Assembly: GCA_018971905.1 (NCBI GenBank)
Contig: JAGWZS010000026.1
Location: forward strand, 1-13,009
Direction of reading: 5' to 3'
Length of the DNA stretch: 13,009 bases
DNA from: Rhodospirillales bacterium
Lineage (GTDB): Bacteria; Pseudomonadota; Alphaproteobacteria; Acetobacterales; Acetobacteraceae
The translations under genes were made by a program, and so were the position numbers. Positions 8,236 through 13,009 of the stretch are shown here, piece after piece; within the stretch, counting starts at the first letter, position 1, and each line of letters opens with the position of its first letter. A model generated the notes under the pieces. That model was given only the letters and a program-made list of their open reading frames with translations, made no database searches and was not told the origin of the DNA.

Positions 8236-9015
8236 TCAGGTTTGCGTTTCCAGCCATGCACGCATTTGCAGCATGTCCTGCCAGGAGTCGCGTTTGGCGA
8301 GCGGCGTGCGCAGCAAATAAGCCGGGTGGTAGCTGGGCAGGCAGGGTAGCGGGTCTGGCAATCCTTCGATTCGCACTTGCCGCCATTGCCCGCGCACCCG
8401 CCGGATGCCGTTTTGTGCCTCTGTTCCCAGCAGGGCCTTGGCCGCCACGGCGCCAAGGGTAAGCAGCCCCAGGGGCGCTGCCAACGCGATCTGCCGGTGC
8501 AAAAAAGGTAGGCAAAGGGCAATTTCACTTTCCGTGGGCGTGCGGTTGCCGGGCGGGCGCCACGGCACGGTGTTGATGATGCGCACTTTGGTGCGGTCCA
8601 GCCCGATGGTGCGGAGCATCTGATCCAGCAATTGCCCCGCGGGGCCGATAAAAGGTTTGCCGGCGCGGTCTTCCTCACCGCCTGGCGCCTCGCCCACAAT
8701 CACCAGCCGTGCATCCGCAGCGCCATCAGCGAACACAAGCTGGGTTGCGGTATCCCGCAATGCGCAGCCGGAAAAGCCGCGCATGGCGGTTTCCAGCTCG
8801 TCCAGGCTCATGCAACTGGCGGCAATGCGTGCCGCCTCTTCTGGCCCGGCGAGCGTGGTGGATGCGGCGCGGCGCGGTGCTGGTGGCACGGCCGCGGGTT
8901 TCTGGAAAGCCAACGGGGGTGGCGGTGGCGCGTGGCGGCGGTCCTGCGGCGCGTCCAGCAACGCCTCATCCGCTCCCCACTCCCATTGCAGCCTCAGCGC
9001 GTCCAGTAACTCCAT
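8236..9015 (-). CDS. Uracil-DNA glycosylase, family 4 (Fe-S)
   Basis: Excises uracil from DNA in base excision repair. The 259-residue product has family 4 motifs: GEAPGGEED (108-116) with the following GKPFIGPAGQLLD, and HPAYLLR (230-236). NTVPWRPPGNRTPT (148-161) is the strand typical of alphaproteobacterial members. Four cysteines that could hold the [4Fe-4S] cluster are C68, C84, C168 and C225. The first pair is separated by 15 residues, wider than the CX2C of the Thermus enzyme. A variable proline-rich stretch (29-47) separates a short N-terminal helix from the catalytic domain; its role is unknown. It is divergent from the ETF-QO gene with 101 bases between. A GATAAT -10-like box (9025-9030, minus) precedes the start but I see no -35 box. 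Confidence 0.9.
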   Translation of the reverse strand: MELLDALRLQWEWGADEALLDAPQDRRHAPPPPPLAFQKPAAVPPAPRRAASTTLAGPEEAARIAASCMSLDELETAMRGFSGCALRDTATQLVFADGAADARLVIVGEAPGGEEDRAGKPFIGPAGQLLDQMLRTIGLDRTKVRIINTVPWRPPGNRTPTESEIALCLPFLHRQIALAAPLGLLTLGAVAAKALLGTEAQNGIRRVRGQWRQVRIEGLPDPLPCLPSYHPAYLLRTPLAKRDSWQDMLQMRAWLETQT

Positions 9016-9116
9016 GGCTGAATCATTATCTTGGCCCGGCCAGCCCCGCCAGCCCTTTACGCACCGGTGGGTTTGTCATTAGACCGGCCTGACCTGGTCA
9101 CAATAAGGAACGCACA

Positions 9117-10751
9117 ATGCCGGAGGAAGCTCTGCCGCGTGAGGCGATGGAATTCGATGTGGTGGTTGTCGGCGCCGGGCCCGGCGGGCTTTCGGCGGCG
9201 ATCCGCCTGAAACAGCTGAACCCGGACCTTTCCGTCTGTGTGGTTGAGAAAGGCTCCGAGGTTGGCGCGCATATCCTCTCCGGCGCGGTGCTGGAGCCGC
9301 GCGCGCTGCAGGAGCTGATCCCGGATGTCGATCCTGGCCTGATCCCGCTGGCCACGCCGGTCACGGCGGATGAGTTCGTGATGCTCAGCCCCACTGGGGC
9401 GCGCAAGCTGCCCACCCCGCCGCAGATGCACAACGAGGGCAATTATATTGTCTCATTGGGCAATGTGGTGCGCTGGCTGGGCCAGCAGGCCGAGGAACTG
9501 GGGGTGGAGATCTATCCCGGTTTTGCCGCCGCCGAGACGCTGATCGAGAATGGCCGCGTGGTAGGCATCGCCACCGGGGATATGGGCATCGGCAAGGATG
9601 GCGAGCCGACCGATAATTATGCCCGCGGCATGGAGCTGCGCGCCACCTACACTATCTTTGCCGAGGGCTGCCGTGGCTCGCTGACCAAACAGCTGGAGAC
9701 ATCCTTCAATCTGCGCGAGGGCGTGGACCCGCAGACCTATGGCATCGGCATCAAGGAGCTGTGGGAGGTGAAGCCCGAGAAGTTCCGCAAGGGCCTCACC
9801 CAGCATTCCATCGGCTGGCCGCTTTCCAGCGACACCTATGGCGGCTCCTTCCTCTATCATTTTGGCGAGAATCTCGTCTCGGTGGGGTTCGTGATCGGGT
9901 TGGATTATACCAACCCCTATCTCTCGCCCTTCCAGGAGTTTCAGCGGTTCAAGACGCATCCGGCCATCGCGCCGACCTTTGAAGGAGGCAAACGCATCTC
10001 CTACGGTGCCCGCGCCATCAACGAAGGCGGGTTTCAATCGCTGCCTAAATTGGCGTTTCCCGGCGGCGTGCTGATCGGCTGTGCCGCAGGCACGCTGAAC
10101 GTGCCGAAGATTAAAGGCACGCACACCGCCATGAAATCTGGCATGGTCGCAGCCGAGGCGATTGTCGAGGCGTTGGCCGCGGATAAGCCGGACACGCTTT
10201 CCACCTATCCGCAAAAATTGCAGGAAAGCTGGGTGTGGCCGGAGCTGCATGCGGTGCGCAATATCCGCCCCGGCTTTGCCAGGTTCGGCCTGTATGGCGG
10301 GCTGGTGAACGCGGCGCTGGAAACCTATGTGTTCAAAGGCAAAGCACCCTGGACGCTGAAGAACCATGCCGATTACAGCCAGCTGAAGAAGGCCAAGGAT
10401 TGCACGCCCATCGAGTACCCGAAGCCCGATGGCAAGCTCACCTTTGACCGTCTTTCCTCGGTGTTTCTCTCCAACACCAATCATGAAGAAAACCAGCCGG
10501 CGCATCTCACGCTGCTTGACCCCGCCAAGGCAATCAGCGTGAACTATAACGAGTATGCCAGCCCGGAGACGCGCTATTGCCCGGCGGGCGTTTATGAGAT
10601 CGTGGGTGTGGAAGCGGGAGCGCCCGCTTTGCAGATCAACGCGCAGAACTGCGTGCATTGCAAAACCTGCGACATCAAGGACCCGACCCAGAACATCAAC
10701 TGGGTGGTGCCGGAAGGCGCTGGCGGGCCGAACTATCCGGGCGGTATGTAA
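9117..10751 (+). CDS. Electron transfer flavoprotein-ubiquinone oxidoreductase
   Basis: Membrane-associated iron-sulfur flavoprotein that passes electrons from reduced ETF (from fatty acid and amino acid acyl-CoA dehydrogenases) to ubiquinone. The FAD-binding [13 protein letters not shown] lies at residues 18-30 and the [15 protein letters not shown] segment follows. The C-terminal ferredoxin-like part carries the cluster cysteines C488, C512, C515 and C518 (CPAGVYE, then [12 protein letters not shown]), and ends with the family's [19 protein letters not shown]. The 544-residue length is normal for bacterial ETF-QO. ATG 9117 has an AAGGAA ribosome binding site at 9105-9110. The ETF subunits are not in the window. 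dapB follows with only five bases between, so the two probably share a transcript. Confidence 0.96.
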   Translation: MPEEALPREAMEFDVVVVGAGPGGLSAAIRLKQLNPDLSVCVVEKGSEVGAHILSGAVLEPRALQELIPDVDPGLIPLATPVTADEFVMLSPTGARKLPTPPQMHNEGNYIVSLGNVVRWLGQQAEELGVEIYPGFAAAETLIENGRVVGIATGDMGIGKDGEPTDNYARGMELRATYTIFAEGCRGSLTKQLETSFNLREGVDPQTYGIGIKELWEVKPEKFRKGLTQHSIGWPLSSDTYGGSFLYHFGENLVSVGFVIGLDYTNPYLSPFQEFQRFKTHPAIAPTFEGGKRISYGARAINEGGFQSLPKLAFPGGVLIGCAAGTLNVPKIKGTHTAMKSGMVAAEAIVEALAADKPDTLSTYPQKLQESWVWPELHAVRNIRPGFARFGLYGGLVNAALETYVFKGKAPWTLKNHADYSQLKKAKDCTPIEYPKPDGKLTFDRLSSVFLSNTNHEENQPAHLTLLDPAKAISVNYNEYASPETRYCPAGVYEIVGVEAGAPALQINAQNCVHCKTCDIKDPTQNINWVVPEGAGGPNYPGGM

Positions 10752-10756
10752 ACCCC

Positions 10757-11518
10757 ATGAGCATACGCATTGGCATTGCCGGCATCTCCGGCCGCATGGG
10801 CATTTATCTGGCGCAGGAGGCCGCCGCCGCCGCCACGCTTTCGGGCGGCACTAGCCGCTCCGGCGCGGGGCCCGCGGGTGCGGCGCATTTTCCTGATATC
10901 GCAGCGCTGGCCCGGGAGTCGGATGTGGTGATCGACTTCACCCATGCCAGCACCGTACAGGCCCACGCCAAGGCCCTGGCCGAAACGGAAACGCCCTGGG
11001 TGCTGGGCACCACCGGCTACGGCCCGGAGGATGAGGCGGCGATCCAGGCGGCGTCGAAAACCATTCCCGTCATCGCCGCGCCGAATTTTTGTACCGGCGT
11101 TAATTTGTTGCTGTTGTTGGCCGAGAAGCTGGGCCATGCCTTGCCAGCCAGCCAGTACGATGCCGAGATTGTGGAGATGCATCATCGCCAGAAGGTGGAT
11201 GCGCCATCCGGCACCGCGCTCGCCATTGGCCGCGCCGTGGCGGCCGGGCGGGGCGTTGATCTGGCAGACGTGATTGTCTCCGGCCGGGATGGCCATACCG
11301 GCCCGCGCAAGGATGGCGAGATTGGATTCGCCACGCTGCGCGGCGGGCAGGTTGTCGGCTCCCACACCGTGCTGTTCACGGCGGGGGATGAGCAGATCAG
11401 CCTTACCCACCATGCATTCGACCGGCGGGTATTCGCCTCTGGCGCCGTGCGCGCAGCACTTTGGCTTCATGCGCAGCCGGCGGGACTGTACACTATGAGA
11501 GATTTTTTGAAGTTATAG
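10757..11518 (+). CDS. dapB: 4-hydroxy-tetrahydrodipicolinate reductase
   Basis: Reduces 4-hydroxy-tetrahydrodipicolinate to tetrahydrodipicolinate with NAD(P)H, in lysine and diaminopimelate synthesis. The 253-residue product shows the dinucleotide loop GISGRMG (9-15), GTTGY (84-88), and the DapB signature EIVEMHHRQKVDAPSGTA (137-154) with H142/H143 and K146 as active-site residues. It is about 20 residues shorter than E. coli DapB (273), mostly in the segment between the first loop and VVIDFT (57-62). The frame runs upstream into the ETF-QO gene, but ATG 10757, five bases after that gene's stop, begins the conserved sequence; its ribosome binding site is weak, so coupling is likely. metK follows after an 80-base structured gap. 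Confidence 0.96.
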   Translation: MSIRIGIAGISGRMGIYLAQEAAAAATLSGGTSRSGAGPAGAAHFPDIAALARESDVVIDFTHASTVQAHAKALAETETPWVLGTTGYGPEDEAAIQAASKTIPVIAAPNFCTGVNLLLLLAEKLGHALPASQYDAEIVEMHHRQKVDAPSGTALAIGRAVAAGRGVDLADVIVSGRDGHTGPRKDGEIGFATLRGGQVVGSHTVLFTAGDEQISLTHHAFDRRVFASGAVRAALWLHAQPAGLYTMRDFLKL

Positions 11519-11532
11519 AAGCCGTGAAGCTG

Positions 11533-11595
11533 CGGATATTGACCCCAGCCCCCTAATACGTCATCCGAACCCCGCCTTAAGCTACACGGGGGGTT
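11533..11595 (+). promoter_or_regulatory. Structured metK leader covering the ribosome binding site
   Basis: CGGAT (11533-11537) plus GAC (11541-11543) pair with GTCATCCG (11560-11567): eight base pairs with a three-base bulge and a 16-base loop that contains a CCCCC run (11549-11553 region). Downstream, the only Shine-Dalgarno candidate is a six-G run (11588-11593), five bases before the metK ATG. That G run can pair with the loop C run, making an H-type pseudoknot, or locally as AACCCC (11568-11573) with GGGGTT (11590-11595). Both would hide the ribosome binding site. The layout resembles small SAM-sensing leaders that control translation (SAM-II, SAM/SAH types), but I cannot match it to a known class. 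Confidence 0.4.
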
Positions 11596-11598
11596 TGT

Positions 11599-12786
11599 AT
11601 GCGCGATCGCGGTGAGTTTCTGTTCACGTCTGAGTCCGTTTCCGAGGGCCATCCGGACAAGGTGGCGGATCGGATTTCCGACACCGTTGTGGATGCCTAT
11701 CTGGCGGCCGACCCTTATGCGCGCGTGGCTTGCGAAACGCTGGTGACCACCAACCGCATCATTCTGGCGGGCGAAGTGCGCGGGCCAGAGGCGATCACCA
11801 AGGAATATCTGGCGCATCTGGCGCGCCTCGCGGTGCATGATATCGGCTATGACCAGGAAGGCTTCTCCTGGAAAAACGCTGAGGTTTCCGTGCATCTCCA
11901 TGCGCAATCCGCCCACATTGCCGTGGGCGTAGATGCCGCCGGCAACAAGGATGAAGGTGCAGGCGACCAGGGCATCATGTTCGGTTATGCCAGCACTGAA
12001 ACCCCGGCACTGATGCCCGCACCCATCCATTACTCCCACCTGATCCTGCGCCGAATCTCCGAGCTGCGCCGCGCCGCCGACAGCCAGGTGAAGGGCCTGC
12101 TGCCGGACGCCAAGAGCCAGGTGACGCTGAAATATGTCGACGGCAAGCCGGTTGGCGCCACCTCCGTCGTCGTCTCCATCCAGCACGAGCCCGGCTTCAC
12201 GCCTGACCGGGTGAAGGAAATGCTCCGCCCGATCGTCACCGCCGCCCTGCCGGATGGCTGGATGCCGAAGGATAGCGAATTCTACGTTAACCCGACCGGT
12301 ATCTTCGAGATCGGCGGGCCAGACGGCGATTGCGGCCTGACCGGACGCAAGATCATCGTGGACACCTATGGCGGTGCCGCCCCGCATGGCGGCGGCGCGT
12401 TCTCCGGCAAGGACCCGACGAAAGTGGACCGCTCCGCCGCCTATGTCTGCCGTTACCTCGCCAAGAACGTGGTGGCCGCGGGCCTGGCTGAACGCTGCAC
12501 GCTGCAGCTCTCATACGCCATCGGCGTGTCCCAGCCGCTGTCTCTGTACGTGGACCTGCACGGCACCGAGAAAGACGTTGACCATGCGAAGCTGGAACGC
12601 ACCCTGCGCGAGCTGGTGAACCTCACCCCGCGCGGCATCCGCGAGCATTTGCAGCTTAACCGGCCGATCTATGTGCCCACTTCCGCTTTCGGCCATTTCG
12701 GCCGCGCGCCGGATGAGGAGCTGGGCACCTTTACGTGGGAGAAGACCGATCTGGTGCCCGCGCTGAAGAGCGCCTTCAACCGCTGA
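11599..12786 (+). CDS. metK: S-adenosylmethionine synthetase
   Basis: Makes S-adenosylmethionine from methionine and ATP in the cytoplasm, normally as a tetramer. The 395-residue length fits. Signatures visible are SEGHPDK (15-21), [11 protein letters not shown] (120-130, the adenine/methionine loop) and the glycine-rich phosphate loop [14 protein letters not shown] (264-277). [16 protein letters not shown] (244-259) is also conserved. The start ATG 11599 is preceded at five bases by a run of six G, a plausible though unusual Shine-Dalgarno (one G-U pair with CCUCC) that sits in a predicted stem. Placement after dapB and the leader structure suggest control at the level of translation. Its product is the substrate of the radical SAM enzyme in this window, but the genes are far apart. 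Confidence 0.97.
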   Translation: MRDRGEFLFTSESVSEGHPDKVADRISDTVVDAYLAADPYARVACETLVTTNRIILAGEVRGPEAITKEYLAHLARLAVHDIGYDQEGFSWKNAEVSVHLHAQSAHIAVGVDAAGNKDEGAGDQGIMFGYASTETPALMPAPIHYSHLILRRISELRRAADSQVKGLLPDAKSQVTLKYVDGKPVGATSVVVSIQHEPGFTPDRVKEMLRPIVTAALPDGWMPKDSEFYVNPTGIFEIGGPDGDCGLTGRKIIVDTYGGAAPHGGGAFSGKDPTKVDRSAAYVCRYLAKNVVAAGLAERCTLQLSYAIGVSQPLSLYVDLHGTEKDVDHAKLERTLRELVNLTPRGIREHLQLNRPIYVPTSAFGHFGRAPDEELGTFTWEKTDLVPALKSAFNR

Positions 12787-12791
12787 GGTTT

Positions 12792-12862
12792 TTGGGCTTT
12801 TTTCAGGAAGGCCCAAGAACAATTCGTCTGTCGCGCAGGCCTGGGGTAGTTTGCCCCAGGCC
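12792..12862 (+). terminator. Two tandem hairpins after metK, possible terminator region
   Basis: The first hairpin pairs TTGGGC (12792-12797) with GCCCAA (12811-12816), extendable by three weaker pairs. The second is a perfect nine-base stem, GGCCTGGGG (12838-12846) with CCCCAGGCC (12854-12862), over a seven-base loop. Neither is followed by a proper T-run (only a mixed TTCTATTCT after the second), so these are not textbook intrinsic terminators. They fill the gap between metK and the next gene and may end the transcript or protect its 3' end. Confidence 0.4.
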
Positions 12863-12880
12863 GCGTTCTATTCTGGTGGC

Positions 12881-13009
12881 ATGATGCAAACCCGCGCCGA
12901 GGATATTCCGCCCGCTTCTCCGCCGCTTTGGCTGCGTGCTGCGCCGGTGCTGTTTCTGCTGTTCTGGTCGGCGGGGTTTCCGGTTTCAAAAATCGGCATC
13001 CAATATGCT
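12881..13009 (+). CDS. EamA/DMT-family transporter, N-terminal fragment
   Basis: Only the first 43 codons are present; the gene runs off the window. After a short proline-rich N terminus the hydrophobic stretch APVLFLLFWSAGFPVSKIGI resembles the first transmembrane helix of EamA (drug/metabolite) transporters, which typically read 'LLWSTGFvgaKlGl'. Substrate cannot be inferred. Two adjacent ATGs (12881 and 12884) are possible starts; a GGTGG at 12875-12879 is four bases from the second and one base from the first, favouring 12884 slightly. The 95-base gap with hairpins after metK suggests a separate transcript. The family call rests on a single helix. Confidence 0.6.
   Translation, partial: MMQTRAEDIPPASPPLWLRAAPVLFLLFWSAGFPVSKIGIQYA

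Noticed and set aside
9073..9104. TTGTCA ... CACAAT as an ETF-QO promoter
   Set aside because: The -35 match is good but the spacer would be 20 bases, and the optimal spacing gives GGTCAC, which is not a -10 box.

Overview
The window reads as ordinary, GC-rich alphaproteobacterial chromosome. The gene order rpmH-rnpA-yidD-yidC-ysxC-argB, the alpha-type sequences of YidC, UDG and SLT, and the DapB, MetK and ETF-QO proteins suggest Rhodospirillales, probably Acetobacteraceae. That placement is an inference from resemblance, not from a search. I see no IS element, phage gene, CRISPR array, tRNA or rRNA.

Layout. (1) Positions 1-4449, plus strand: a tightly packed run headed by a promoter and a T-rich leader. 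It holds rpmH (GTG start), rnpA, yidD, yidC, ysxC/engB, argB and a glutaredoxin-type arsC. Several junctions overlap: rnpA/yidD and argB/arsC share ATGA, and ysxC starts about 60 bases inside yidC. The first five genes serve ribosome and RNase P function and membrane protein insertion; argB and arsC are metabolic and stress genes on the same apparent transcript. (2) Positions 4446-5830, minus strand: a PA0069-type radical SAM protein with a recognisable promoter, followed by a small single-TM ORF that meets arsC tail to tail. (3) Positions 5841-8079, minus strand: a secreted SLT lytic transglycosylase overlapping moaB, closed by an intrinsic terminator. (4) Positions 8236-9015, minus strand: a family 4 (Fe-S) uracil-DNA glycosylase, divergent from the next block. 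(5) Positions 9117-12786, plus strand: ETF-ubiquinone oxidoreductase, dapB six bases later, then metK behind an 80-base leader that folds on paper into a stem plus C-run/G-run pairings covering the ribosome binding site. (6) Positions 12787-12880: two hairpins, then the start of an EamA/DMT-type transporter cut by the window edge.

The protein-coding content is conventional. The most interesting signals are non-coding or small: the metK leader, the rpmH leader, and the unnamed small membrane ORF. I do not see a convincing new multi-gene system here. No stretch over 300 bases lacks a gene; the longest gaps are 8080-8235 and 9016-9116.
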